The notes: a model not told the origin generated them from the letters alone. 64,000 bases of DNA from Hydrogenophaga flava NBRC 102514 (GCF_001571145.1 NZ_BCTF01000013.1:1-64000), one strand, 5' to 3'. Shown: positions 1 through 8,138, counted from the stretch's first letter. Made by a program: numbers and translations.

Positions 1-1
1 A

Positions 2-193
2 CGGCCAAAGGCTTGCAGATACTGTCCTCTGGAGACATGGTGGCTCGATGACCGATTCGATTCACTTGAGATTTGTGGAGAGTGCGGGCTGGCCGCATCG
101 GTAACCATGATGAGGACCGTGTTCCCGCCGCCGGGAGGGGCCCCGGATCGCCATTGGCGGACTATGATGAAAAGCCGAATTTTTGGTGCCTGA
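2..193 (+). CDS. Partial zinc-ribbon-like small protein, N-terminus outside window
   Basis: The frame is open from the left edge to a TGA at 191-193 and gives about 63 residues. It carries two cysteine pairs, CRYC at codons 5-8 and CGEC at codons 25-28, separated by 16 residues. This CX2C-X16-CX2C spacing is typical of a structural zinc ribbon or zinc finger. The linker between the pairs is rich in Trp, Asp and hydrophobic residues. I do not recognise the family. The next small gene begins 14 bases downstream in the same direction. Base composition here is lower in GC than in the later part of the window. A chance open frame is possible, because only the C-terminal part is visible. Confidence 0.42.
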   Translation, partial: RPKACRYCPLETWWLDDRFDSLEICGECGLAASVTMMRTVFPPPGGAPDRHWRTMMKSRIFGA

Positions 194-206
194 GACAGCT
201 GCACAA

Positions 207-479
207 ATGCCACTTGCAGACAAGAGTTTTCGAAACCGCAAAGTCCTTCAATCCGATCGCAGGCTTCCCAACGTACCGATGGGCGACCAGCGCTTTCGCC
301 AGTTGATGAGTGAGATGGGCGCCGCTTTCGCCCAAGCCGACGATGGCGAGGAGAAGCGCAGGCAGGTCAGGGAACGTGAGCGCCAGCATGAGCTGTGGCT
401 GGCCCAGCGAGAAGCGGCGATCATTGAGATTGTCGCCACCATGCATCGGCATGGATTGAGCATCGAGGACCTGACCTGA
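207..479 (+). CDS. Small hypothetical protein, H-NS-like N-terminal helix region
   Basis: This is a 90-residue protein. The second half is a charged helix rich in Arg, Glu and Gln, followed by a segment of the form AIIEIVATMHRHGLSIEDL. That pattern resembles the end of the dimerisation helix of betaproteobacterial H-NS-family proteins (I..I...M...GLS.EDL). The C-terminal AWHG-type DNA-binding domain is missing, because the protein stops directly after this segment. It may therefore be a truncated or oligomerisation-only relative. The ATG at 207 was chosen. A TTG at 183 and an ATG at 279 are alternatives, and no strong Shine-Dalgarno decides between them. Function is not known. Confidence 0.45.
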   Translation: MPLADKSFRNRKVLQSDRRLPNVPMGDQRFRQLMSEMGAAFAQADDGEEKRRQVRERERQHELWLAQREAAIIEIVATMHRHGLSIEDLT

Positions 480-595
480 AGAGTGGCAGTCGGTCAGGTC
501 TTCCGTCCCCATGAAGGCCGGAGCTCAAAACCTGCCATTCGCCATGTAGCTCGCGACCCTTGGAAGGTGTTCGGATGGCCTTGTGAACCTCATGG

Positions 596-2041
596 CTACC
601 AGCGAACTGGCTTGTCCAGCGCTTTCCAGAAGAGCCAACGGAACAGTTCGCGTCGTGGGTGATAGCCACGTTCCTGACCGTTTTCGGCTTCGCAGAATGG
701 ATCAAGTACATGCAGCACCCCAGATGCACTGGCCACCGCGACGCGCCCGCACACAGGGTCGAAGTCGAAGGCGCGCAATGCCGAGCCTAGAAAGTGGGTG
801 AACACAGGCTTGCCACCGCTCAGCGGTGAAGCATGTGACCAGCCAGCACCTCCGATCCATGCCACCGGTTCTTCCAGCCCGAAGTGCGTGCCCGGAAGCA
901 AGGTCACACCATATGCGCGCAGGTACTCATCGGTGTGGGGCGCCTCGTTCAATCCGTCGGCCAGAGAGGCGAGGTCCACGCAGACGGTGATTCCACTGAC
1001 ACCGTAGCGGGAGTTGGAAAGCACCTTTTGCGAATCGTCGGTGAAGCGGACGCAGTAGGGATAGTCGCTGCGTGCTTCGATTCGGCCCAGGGGTTCAATG
1101 GAATTTTCCGTCACGCGGTCCACGTAGTGCCCCGAGATGGCGTCTTGCCAGCCGTAGGCAATGAACCGCCCATCCGGTGAAAGCGCAGCATGGGCCATAT
1201 CGAGACCCAGAGGTCCGCCGAACCGGGACTTGAGTTGTGCGTAGCTGCCGATGTAAACGGGGCATGCATCCGTACCCAGGTTTTGCACCCCATCGGCGCC
1301 TTCAGCGAGGTCTTCGTCGCCGTCGCCTGTGTTGTCATCGCCCACGCCGGGGCGCGGCGCCAGAACGGTCCACGCGTCTCCGCTGGCAAACCAGATACCG
1401 AACTCGTCACTTGCCAGCGCCACGCTGAGTCCGTCGTCGACGATGTCGAGTGTTCTCACGCTCGCTGGATCAACGTCCACCCCTTCCGGCCAAGGGATCA
1501 GGCGTTGAGGACTGGCAAGCATTCCAGCAGGCATGTCGGGAACATGGTGTACCGTCAAGCCTTCCACCGCAGCGATGACAAGCCAGCGTCGGTTGCGCGA
1601 GATGGCGAACATGGATGCGCCTTCGACCGCGACCACCTGCTCGCCATCGATGTGCAACACCTCGTCGCCCAGGCGCACGAGCATCCGCTCCGGACCCAAG
1701 AGAACCACGGCATGCAAACCCAGATCGCCCATGTGCGAGTCGAACGGTCGGTGGGCTGGCGTGAATCTGGAGCGCGCCTGCTGCCACTGCCCGGCCTGGT
1801 TCAATGCGACCACCTCATCGAGCACAGCGTCGGCCAGCTCCTCGGATCGTTCGTCCTCGAGAAGATCCTCGTCAACGTCTTCGCCGTGGTCGATGATGGC
1901 CTCCAGTGCAGCGCACACCCGTTGGGCTTTGGCGCACCCGATCCGGTTCCAGTCATCGAGGTCCATGGCGGGTTCGTGGTCTGCAGGCGTTGCCGAACCT
2001 TTGCCAAACAGGTTGGGGAAAATGTTGCTCAATATGCCCAT
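596..2041 (-). CDS. Hypothetical protein, possible beta-propeller-like repeats
   Basis: This 481-residue protein is not recognised. The N-terminal 80 residues are acidic and probably helical. The rest contains repeated short hydrophobic strands followed by turns (for example LSPDGRFIAYGW, FDFDPVCGRVAVASASG, VLHVLDP). Such spacing is seen in WD40-like or YncE-like beta-propellers. There is no signal peptide or membrane segment, so it is probably cytoplasmic. It is the last gene of the leftward run that begins with the amino-acid transporter, 48 bases after mmuM, but a shared role is not evident. The fold assignment rests only on the look of the repeats. Confidence 0.6.
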   Translation of the reverse strand: MGILSNIFPNLFGKGSATPADHEPAMDLDDWNRIGCAKAQRVCAALEAIIDHGEDVDEDLLEDERSEELADAVLDEVVALNQAGQWQQARSRFTPAHRPFDSHMGDLGLHAVVLLGPERMLVRLGDEVLHIDGEQVVAVEGASMFAISRNRRWLVIAAVEGLTVHHVPDMPAGMLASPQRLIPWPEGVDVDPASVRTLDIVDDGLSVALASDEFGIWFASGDAWTVLAPRPGVGDDNTGDGDEDLAEGADGVQNLGTDACPVYIGSYAQLKSRFGGPLGLDMAHAALSPDGRFIAYGWQDAISGHYVDRVTENSIEPLGRIEARSDYPYCVRFTDDSQKVLSNSRYGVSGITVCVDLASLADGLNEAPHTDEYLRAYGVTLLPGTHFGLEEPVAWIGGAGWSHASPLSGGKPVFTHFLGSALRAFDFDPVCGRVAVASASGVLHVLDPFCEAENGQERGYHPRRELFRWLFWKALDKPVRW

Positions 2042-2089
2042 GCTTCAAGGAGAAGTTTGGTTTTGTGTCCTGCGAGTGGCGGCAGCGGG

Positions 2090-3070
2090 CTATGTCGGCT
2101 CAGATCTGGGCTTGAGGGCTCCGCAAGCCGATGCGGCCTGGCGCAGGGCCCGGATGTCGTCCGGCCCGGTGCGGCAGCAGCCGCCGATGAGGCGGGCGCC
2201 GCGGTTGTGCCAGCGCATGGCCTGTGCGGCAAAGTCGTGCGCCTGGCCGTCGCCCTGCCACACCTTGCCCACCGCGTCGTAGTGTTCGCCGGAGTTGGGG
2301 TAGACCACGATGGGTTTGCCCGTGCGTGCGCGGGCACGCTCGACCAGCGAGGGCACGAACTCGGGCGCGGTGCAGTTCAGCCCCACCGCGGCCACCTGGG
2401 GCACGCTGTCCAGTGCCGCCACGCAGTCCGCCAGCGCTTCGCCCTGGCTGTTGTGTTCGCCGTCGCGGCACGAGAAGCTGATCCAGGCCTGCACTCCAGG
2501 GAACTCGGGCAGCAGGTCGGCGATGGCCAGCGCTTCGGCCAGGCAGGGCAGGGTCTCGCAGGCCAGCAGGTCCGCGCCGGCGTGGGCCAGCACCTGCAGG
2601 CGGGGGCGGTGGAAGGCGGCCAGGGCCTCGCGCGACACGTCGGCGTAGCCGCGGTATTCCGAGCCGTCGGCCAGCATGGCGCCGTAAGGGCCCACCGAGG
2701 CGGCCACCAGCGGTTTGCGCCGGCCGACGCGGTTGACCGGGTCTGCCCAGAAAGCGTCGCGGGCTTCGCAGGCCAGCTGTACGGAGCGGCGCATCAGGTC
2801 CGCCGCCTGGTCGTGGCTGAGGCCACGCCGTGCGAACGCTTCAAAGGTGGCCTGGTAGCTGGCGGTGGTGGCCGCGTCGGCCCCCGCGAGGAAATAGTCC
2901 AGATGGACCTGCCGGATCAGGTCGGGTTGCTCGATCAGCAGCTTGGCCGACCACAGCGGGTCCTTGAGGTCGGCACCACGCCGCTCCAGTTCGGTGGCCA
3001 GGGCTCCGTCGAGCACGAAAAGGCCTTGGTCGGCCAGGGCTTGCTGCAAGGGGGGGGTGTGCATGTTCAT
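2090..3070 (-). CDS. mmuM: Homocysteine S-methyltransferase
   Basis: The 326-residue product belongs to the zinc-dependent homocysteine/betaine S-methyltransferase family. It transfers a methyl group, usually from S-methylmethionine, to homocysteine to give methionine. The N-terminus has the family-typical VLDGALATELERRG stretch. The zinc ligands are visible as the Cys in VGLNC in the middle and the GGCC pair near the C-terminus (IGGCCRTGPDDI). The ATG at 3070 matches the conserved N-terminus; the frame stays open far upstream inside the permease gene, but that part is out of register with real protein. It follows two permease genes with a 38-base gap, which suggests co-transcription and import of S-methylmethionine, methionine or a related compound. 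Confidence 0.9.
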   Translation of the reverse strand: MNMHTPPLQQALADQGLFVLDGALATELERRGADLKDPLWSAKLLIEQPDLIRQVHLDYFLAGADAATTASYQATFEAFARRGLSHDQAADLMRRSVQLACEARDAFWADPVNRVGRRKPLVAASVGPYGAMLADGSEYRGYADVSREALAAFHRPRLQVLAHAGADLLACETLPCLAEALAIADLLPEFPGVQAWISFSCRDGEHNSQGEALADCVAALDSVPQVAAVGLNCTAPEFVPSLVERARARTGKPIVVYPNSGEHYDAVGKVWQGDGQAHDFAAQAMRWHNRGARLIGGCCRTGPDDIRALRQAASACGALKPRSEPT

Positions 3071-3108
3071 GTCGGTGGGTGGTTTCGGTGGAAGGCCGTG
3101 GACTGGCC

Positions 3109-3810
3109 CTAGTGGCGGCTGGCGGGGCCGAAGCGCCGTTCGATGAGCCGCACCGCCAGCACGATCAGCAGGGTGATGGCGCCGTACACCACGCCGGCCA
3201 TGACCAGTGCATCGGTGGTGTAGGCCGCGGTGGACAGGCGGCGGGCCACACCGGTCAGGTCCAGCACGGTGATGGTGCTCACCAGGGCGGTGGCTTTGAG
3301 TTGCGCGATCACCTCGTTGCCCAGGGCGGGCGTGGCGATGCGCCAGGCCGCCGGCAGCACGATCCGCCGGTTGACCTGGTGCGCGCCCATGCCCAGGGCG
3401 AGGGCGGCTTCCTTCTCGCCGATGGGCACGGCCAGGATGCCGGCGCGCAGGTCCTCGGCCATGTAGGCGGCGAGGTTCAGGCTCAGCGCCAGCAGGCCGC
3501 AATAGAAGGCGTCTTCCAGCAGCCACCAGGCGGGCGAATTGCGCACCGCCTCGAACTGGCTGACGCCGTAGTACAGGATGAAGAGTTGCACCAGCAGCGG
3601 CGTGCCGCGGAACGCGGCGCTGTAGGCACGCGACAGGCGCGCCAGCGCTGGGTGGCCCGAGGTGGCGGCCAGCGCCAGAGGCACCGCCAGCAGGAAGGCC
3701 AGCACCACCGACCCCACCAGCAGTTGCAGGGTGATGAGCAGGCCCTCCCAGACCTCCAGGGCGCTCTCGGCGGGTAGGCCCAGCCAGGCTTCCAGCGCTT
3801 CGAGGTTCAT
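3109..3810 (-). CDS. Polar amino-acid ABC transporter permease (HisM/GlnP type)
   Basis: This 233-residue inner-membrane permease is of the HisQM family. It has about five hydrophobic segments and the conserved EAA loop (EKEAALALGMGAHQ). An FRGTPLLVQLF motif, typical of amino-acid permeases, lies near residue 70. The start codon overlaps the end of the preceding permease by four bases, so the two are translationally coupled and probably form a heterodimer. The sequence indicates the family (arginine, lysine, histidine, glutamine or similar polar substrates) but not the exact substrate. No ATPase gene is found in this cluster. Confidence 0.92.
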   Translation of the reverse strand: MNLEALEAWLGLPAESALEVWEGLLITLQLLVGSVVLAFLLAVPLALAATSGHPALARLSRAYSAAFRGTPLLVQLFILYYGVSQFEAVRNSPAWWLLEDAFYCGLLALSLNLAAYMAEDLRAGILAVPIGEKEAALALGMGAHQVNRRIVLPAAWRIATPALGNEVIAQLKATALVSTITVLDLTGVARRLSTAAYTTDALVMAGVVYGAITLLIVLAVRLIERRFGPASRH

Positions 3811-4487
3811 GCGGTCCTCGGTCCGTAGCCCGCACCCGCCCGCCGTTCCAGCCAGTGCTGAACCGGTTGGGACGCGTGCAGAAAGACGAAGTACACCGCT
3901 GCGGCCGCCAGCAGGAACACAAGGGGCTGGTGGGCGGCCTGACCGGCCATGTTGGCTTTCTTGAGCAGGTCTTCCAGCCCGACCACGGACACCAGCGAGG
4001 TGTCCTTCAGCAGCGATTGCCACAGGTTCCCCAGGCTGGGCAGCGCGATGCGCCAGGCCTGCGGCAGGCGCACGGCAAAGAAGATCTGCGCGGGCCGCAG
4101 GCCCAGGGCCCGTGCCGCTTCGATCTGCCCTTTGGGGATGGCCGCGAAACTGCCACGGAACACCTCGGCGGCGTAGGCCGAGAACACGATGGCCAGTGCA
4201 AACACGCCGGCCGCAAACGGGCTGAGGTCGATGGCGCCGTCGAAGTGGGTATTGATCAGGTTGGACAGACCGAAGCAGCAGACCAGCACGATCAGGAACT
4301 CGGGGATGCCTCGCAGCACGGCGGTCCACAGCATCACCCCCCGGCGCAGCCAGGTCTGCCGGCTCAGGCTGCCCGCCGCCAGCACCAGGCCCAGCACCAT
4401 GCCCAGCGCCAGCGAGCACACGGCCAGCTGCACGGTGATCCAGGCACCCTGCAGCAACTGACCGGCGTACAGCCCCAAGTCGTCCAT
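3807..4487 (-). CDS. Polar amino-acid ABC transporter permease (HisQ type)
   Basis: The 226-residue product is a membrane permease with the EAA signature (IEAARALGLRPAQIFF) and the RGIPEFLIVL motif of the HisQM/GltJK group. It lies between the binding-protein gene, from which a hairpin and T-tract separate it, and the second permease, with which it overlaps by four bases. It should pair with that permease to form the channel for the substrate delivered by the upstream periplasmic protein. A dedicated ATPase is missing locally, so an ATPase encoded elsewhere must energise it. Confidence 0.92.
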   Translation of the reverse strand: MDDLGLYAGQLLQGAWITVQLAVCSLALGMVLGLVLAAGSLSRQTWLRRGVMLWTAVLRGIPEFLIVLVCCFGLSNLINTHFDGAIDLSPFAAGVFALAIVFSAYAAEVFRGSFAAIPKGQIEAARALGLRPAQIFFAVRLPQAWRIALPSLGNLWQSLLKDTSLVSVVGLEDLLKKANMAGQAAHQPLVFLLAAAAVYFVFLHASQPVQHWLERRAGAGYGPRTA

Positions 4488-4498
4488 GTGTTCCCACC

Positions 4499-4540
4499 CA
4501 AGAAAAAGAAAAACCAGGCCACCGAGACCGATGGCCTGGC
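4499..4540 (-). terminator. Intercistronic Rho-independent terminator, probably partial
   Basis: On the minus strand an 8-bp GC-rich stem (CCAGGCCA paired with TGGCCTGG, 10-base loop) is followed by TTTTTCTTTTTCTT. It lies between the binding-protein gene and the two permease genes. Such a leaky terminator would give more binding protein than permease, a common arrangement in ABC operons. Confidence 0.7.
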
Positions 4541-4556
4541 CTCGACGGCTGCGAGC

Positions 4557-5342
4557 TTACTTGGCGGTCGGAGCGATGCTGAAGGGGAACACCTTCTTGT
4601 TTTCAGCGGCGAAGCTGCCATCGCTGAGCACCTGCTTGATCGCGCCGTTCAGGCGCGTGCGCAGCGGGTCGCCCTTGCGCACGGCGATGCCGGTGCCTTC
4701 ACCGAAGATGGCCAGGTCGGTCAAAGGCTTGCCGACCAGCGCGAAGCCCTTGGTCTTGCCGGTCTTCTCCAGCCATTCGTGGGCCACCGTGGTGTCCGTC
4801 AATGCGGCCTGCACGCGGCCGGCTTCGAGGTCCAGCCATATCGGGTCCTGCGACGGGTACGACTTGGTCGCGATGCCCGACGTGCCCTTGGGCAGGCGCT
4901 TCTTGAGGTAGGTCTCATGGGTGGAGCCGCTGTACACGCCCACGGTCTTGCCCTTGAGTGTGGCCGGATCGTCGGAGATGCCCGAGCCTGCCTTGGCGAC
5001 GTATTGCACCGGCGCCAGCGTGAACAGGTCGGTGAAGTCCACTTCCTTCTTGCGCTCGTCGGTGATCGACATCTGGGCCACCACGGCATCGATCTTCTTG
5101 GCCTTCAGGGCCGGGATCAGCGCGTCGAAGTCGATCGTCACGAACTCGCACTTGGCCTGGATGTGCTTGCACATGATCTTGGCCAGCTCGATCTCCATGC
5201 CCTTGAGCTCGCCCTTGGCATCGCGGTATTCGAACGGCGCGTAGTCCGACAGGGTGCCAATGCGGACCACGTCCTGCGCATGCGCGAAACCACTGACCGA
5301 CACCACACCAGCCACCAACCAGCTCAAGAGGGAACGACTCAC
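4557..5342 (-). CDS. Polar amino-acid ABC transporter substrate-binding protein
   Basis: This is a family 3 (HisJ/ArtJ type) periplasmic binding protein of 261 residues. A short basic N-terminus, a hydrophobic segment and an AHAQ cleavage site form a signal peptide of about 23 residues. The mature part begins with the characteristic VRIGTLSDYAPFEYRDAKGE, followed later by DFDALIPALKAKKIDAVV. The start chosen is GTG at 5342, with GGAG eight to eleven bases upstream; an in-frame extension to 5486 would place extra residues in front of the signal peptide. It is the first gene of the leftward operon, facing an Lrp-type regulator across a 232-base gap. Cationic amino acids or methionine derivatives are plausible ligands. 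Confidence 0.9.
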   Translation of the reverse strand: MSRSLLSWLVAGVVSVSGFAHAQDVVRIGTLSDYAPFEYRDAKGELKGMEIELAKIMCKHIQAKCEFVTIDFDALIPALKAKKIDAVVAQMSITDERKKEVDFTDLFTLAPVQYVAKAGSGISDDPATLKGKTVGVYSGSTHETYLKKRLPKGTSGIATKSYPSQDPIWLDLEAGRVQAALTDTTVAHEWLEKTGKTKGFALVGKPLTDLAIFGEGTGIAVRKGDPLRTRLNGAIKQVLSDGSFAAENKKVFPFSIAPTAK

Positions 5343-5574
5343 TTTGCAATCTCCAAAAGAAATGTCGAAGAATCCGACGGAAACACCCAACCGGAACGGC
5401 CGGGGGCCCTGATTGGGGGTCAACGTACCGTTGTTCAGGGCAAAAGCTGGGGAAGTATCCGTGCCTCGAATGCGGTGTGGCGGCAAAAATGAGTCCCGGC
5501 ATGCGGGCAGACAGCGCGTCGCGTCACATCTGTGCGCCGCAGCGGCGCACGGAGGCCGTGCCTAGAATCTGCGC

Positions 5575-6039
5575 ATGGACAGCGAACTGGACGTTTTCGA
5601 CCGCAAGATCCTGGACCTGGTCCAGAAGGATTGCCAACTCAATGCCGAGGTGATTGCCGAGGCGGTGGGGCTGTCGGCATCGGCCGTCCAGCGCCGCCTG
5701 CGGCGCATGCGCCAGGACAAGACCATCAGTGCCGAGGTGGCGGTGGTGGACCCGCAGGCGGTGGGCAACGTCATGCATTTCCTGGCGGGGCTGGAGATCA
5801 AGGACAACTACGAGGCCCTTCCCCGCATCCGCCTGTGGGCACAGGGGGAACCGGCGGTGCAGCAGGTGTATTACGTGACCGGCAGCTTCGACATCATGAT
5901 GGTCGTGGTGGCCAGCGACGTGAAGGCCTACGACGCCTTGTCGGCCCGGCTGATGGCCCACATCCCCCAGGTGGTGCGCATGACCACCCACGTCGTGATC
6001 GACACCATGAAGCAAAGCCTGTTTGTGCCCGTCCAGTAG
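5575..6039 (+). CDS. Lrp/AsnC family transcriptional regulator
   Basis: This 154-residue protein has an N-terminal helix-turn-helix (about residues 8-58, including VGLSASAVQRRLRRM) and a C-terminal RAM effector domain with the VTGSFDIMMVVVASD strand. Lrp/AsnC proteins bind DNA as dimers or octamers and respond to amino acids. The gene is divergent from the amino-acid transporter and mmuM operon, with 232 bases between the starts, so it is the likely local regulator of that operon. I could not identify a binding motif by eye. Confidence 0.92.
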   Translation: MDSELDVFDRKILDLVQKDCQLNAEVIAEAVGLSASAVQRRLRRMRQDKTISAEVAVVDPQAVGNVMHFLAGLEIKDNYEALPRIRLWAQGEPAVQQVYYVTGSFDIMMVVVASDVKAYDALSARLMAHIPQVVRMTTHVVIDTMKQSLFVPVQ

Positions 6040-6214
6040 GACACCAGGACTAGGTGGATCCAGAGCTGCGCCGCCGGTTGCTGCCACAAACGGGCATGAC
6101 ATCGGTCGGTGCCTGATTTTTGGGCACGAGGCCGCCAACCCAGTGGCGGCGCGGCTCTCGCGCGACGGTCCACGAGATATCCACAAGCTTTGCAGTGGCG
6201 CTGGGGACAGATGC

Positions 6215-7894
6215 TCAGGACATCTGCAGACCCAGGCCCTGCCGGCTGGCCGTCAGCCGGTTGGCCACGCTGATCACCCCCAGGACGGAGGCGGTCAGGA
6301 TGTTGTGGCTCAGGCCAATGCCGAAGGTGGACCCGGGCGCGCCTTCAAGCGCGGCCTCGATGATGGCCAGCGCCTGTGCATCTGCGCCATGCCCTGTGGA
6401 CCGTTCCTCGTAGGTGTCCAGCCGGATGGGCAGACCCAGGGCGTCCACGGTGGCGGCAATCGGTCCGTTGCCGTGCCCGCGAAGACACTGTCGAACACCA
6501 TCGATGACCACGTCCAGCTCAATGCCCTGTCCGCTGTCGTCGAGCTTGTGTGCGACGTACCGGACGCCCGCCTGGTGGTCTTGCGCTGTGGCGTAGGTCG
6601 ACTGGAACAGGCGCCAGAGTTCATCTCCGGTCGCCTCGGTCTCGCTCTCGTCGGTCTGGCGCTGAACGATGGCGCTGAACTCGACCTGCATCCGCCGCGG
6701 CATGACCACCCCCCGTTCCCGCTCCAGCAGGAACGCGATGCCGCCTTTGCCGGACTGGCTGTTGACCCGGATCACGCTGTCATAGGTCCTGCCCAGATCG
6801 GCGGGATCGATGGGCAGGTACGGCACCTCCCAGATCCCGGACGGATCTTGGGCCGCGAACCCCTTCTTGATGGCGTCCTGGTGCGAGCCGGAGAACGCGG
6901 TGAACACCAGATCACCCGCGTACGGGTGCCGGGGATGCACCGGGATCGAGGTGCATTCTTCGGCCACCCTCGCAATGGCGTTGATGTCCGAGAAATCCAG
7001 CCCGGGGTGGATGCCCTGGGTGTAGAGGTTCAGCGCCAGGGTCACGATGTCCACGTTGCCGCAGCGCTCGCCGTTGCCGAACAGACAGCCTTCCACGCGG
7101 TCTGCGCCCGCCATGACGGCGAACTCCGCCGCCGCCACGCCGGTTCCGCGGTCGTTGTGGGGATGCACCGACAGGACGATGTGTTCGCGCGGCACGAGGT
7201 GCCGGTGCATCCACTCGATCTGGTCGGCGAAGACGTTGGGCGTCGCGTTTTCGACGGTGGTGGGCAGGTTGATGATGACGGGCCGGTCAGGACCTATGCC
7301 CCACGCCGAGATCGCCGTCTGGCAGGCCTGGAGCGACACCTCCAGCTCGGTCGAGCTGAAGGTCTCCGGCGAGTACTGAAGCGTCCATCGGGTCTCTGGG
7401 TGCTCGTCCGTGAGCGTCTTGAGGTGGCCGACATGGTGCGAGATCAGGTCCATCACCTGCGGGACGCTCATGCCGAAGACGATCCGCCGCCACGCCGGCG
7501 CCGTGGCGTTGTAGACGTGGACGATGGCTCGGGGCGCGCCGTGCAGCGCTTCGACGGTGCGGGCGATCAGGTCTTCGCGCGACTGCGTCATCACCATCAG
7601 CGTGACATCGTCGGGCACGAGCTGCTCGTCGATGAGCTTGCGGACGAAATCGAAATCGGTCTGCGATGCCGCGGGGAAGCCGACCTCGATCTCCTTGAAC
7701 CCGATCCGCACCAGCTCCTTGAACAGCCGCATCTTGCGTTCACCGTTCATCGGTTCGAACAGGGCCTGGTTGCCATCGCGCAGGTCGGTCGAGAGCCAGC
7801 GCGGCGCCCGGGAGATCACCCGGCCGGGCCAGGTGCGGTCGGTCAGCGAGATGGGCGGGAAGGCGCGGTACTTGGTTGAGGGGTTTGCAATCAT
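6215..7894 (-). CDS. leuA: 2-isopropylmalate synthase (LeuA type 2)
   Basis: This 559-residue enzyme condenses acetyl-CoA with 2-oxoisovalerate, the first committed step of leucine synthesis. The catalytic TIM barrel shows DLRDGNQAL near the N-terminus, the metal-binding VHPHNDRG and the GNGERCGN motif. The last 120 residues or so form the regulatory domain responsible for leucine feedback. Its length fits the longer LeuA2 group. ATG at 7894 is preferred over the in-frame GTG at 7906, because GTGGAA just upstream can act as ribosome-binding site. The gene is preceded by a 317-base leader region holding a leucine-rich leader ORF, so it is probably controlled by attenuation. Confidence 0.93.
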   Translation of the reverse strand: MIANPSTKYRAFPPISLTDRTWPGRVISRAPRWLSTDLRDGNQALFEPMNGERKMRLFKELVRIGFKEIEVGFPAASQTDFDFVRKLIDEQLVPDDVTLMVMTQSREDLIARTVEALHGAPRAIVHVYNATAPAWRRIVFGMSVPQVMDLISHHVGHLKTLTDEHPETRWTLQYSPETFSSTELEVSLQACQTAISAWGIGPDRPVIINLPTTVENATPNVFADQIEWMHRHLVPREHIVLSVHPHNDRGTGVAAAEFAVMAGADRVEGCLFGNGERCGNVDIVTLALNLYTQGIHPGLDFSDINAIARVAEECTSIPVHPRHPYAGDLVFTAFSGSHQDAIKKGFAAQDPSGIWEVPYLPIDPADLGRTYDSVIRVNSQSGKGGIAFLLERERGVVMPRRMQVEFSAIVQRQTDESETEATGDELWRLFQSTYATAQDHQAGVRYVAHKLDDSGQGIELDVVIDGVRQCLRGHGNGPIAATVDALGLPIRLDTYEERSTGHGADAQALAIIEAALEGAPGSTFGIGLSHNILTASVLGVISVANRLTASRQGLGLQMS

Positions 7895-7985
7895 GAGAGG
7901 TTCCACGAACGTTGGGCTGTGCGCAAGCGATGAAGAGGGCTTGGCTCAGGCCGGTGTCAAAACACAAAGGACATGACAACCCCTG

Positions 7986-8093
7986 CAGCCCTTCGCGTCG
8001 AGCGAAGGCTGGTTCGTGGGCCGGGGTCAGGGGGAAGTCGGTGGTGCGCTGACGGTGTCAGGCACGGGAGGCGAACGCAGGCAGACCCCGGCC
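7986..8093 (-). promoter_or_regulatory. Candidate leuA attenuator structures
   Basis: Two competing pairings are visible on the minus strand. One is a perfect 10-bp pairing between the leader-ORF segment 8084-8093 and 8019-8028 (GGCCGGGGTC with GACCCCGGCC). The other is a local hairpin formed by 8002-8011 and 7986-7996, about ten pairs with one bulge. The first pairing involves leader codons 15-19, which lie just past the CTA cluster, so ribosome position would decide whether it forms. There is no U-run after the second hairpin, so Rho-dependent termination or occlusion of translation must be considered. Confidence 0.4.
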
Positions 8094-8138
8094 GAGCACT
8101 AGGCTTAGCGATAGGGGTAGGGCGTGCAGGCGTTGCAT
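8058..8138 (-). CDS. Candidate leucine leader peptide of leuA
   Basis: This 26-residue ORF begins MQRLHALPLSLSLVLG and contains seven leucines. Four leucines in a seven-codon stretch use CTA, a codon that is rare in this GC-rich genome, where CTG and CTC dominate. It ends about 160 bases before leuA. There is no Shine-Dalgarno, but a TATATT hexamer sits seven or eight bases before the ATG, so the message may be leaderless. The composition and codon choice are those of an attenuation peptide that stalls ribosomes when charged leucyl-tRNA is scarce. Confidence 0.6.
   Translation of the reverse strand: MQRLHALPLSLSLVLGRGLPAFASRA

Noticed and set aside
1-51. Alternative partial frame ending at 51 on the plus strand
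   Set aside because: Only 16 codons are visible without any motif; the neighbouring frame with two CX2C pairs is better supported.
1190-3112. A 640-codon plus-strand frame across mmuM and the 481-residue gene
   Set aside because: It is antisense to MmuM, whose zinc motifs are clear, and its translation has no domain-like order.
5343-5574. Possible riboswitch (SAM or similar) before the amino-acid transporter because of linkage to mmuM
   Set aside because: No recognisable conserved riboswitch core was seen; regulation by the facing Lrp-type gene is simpler.
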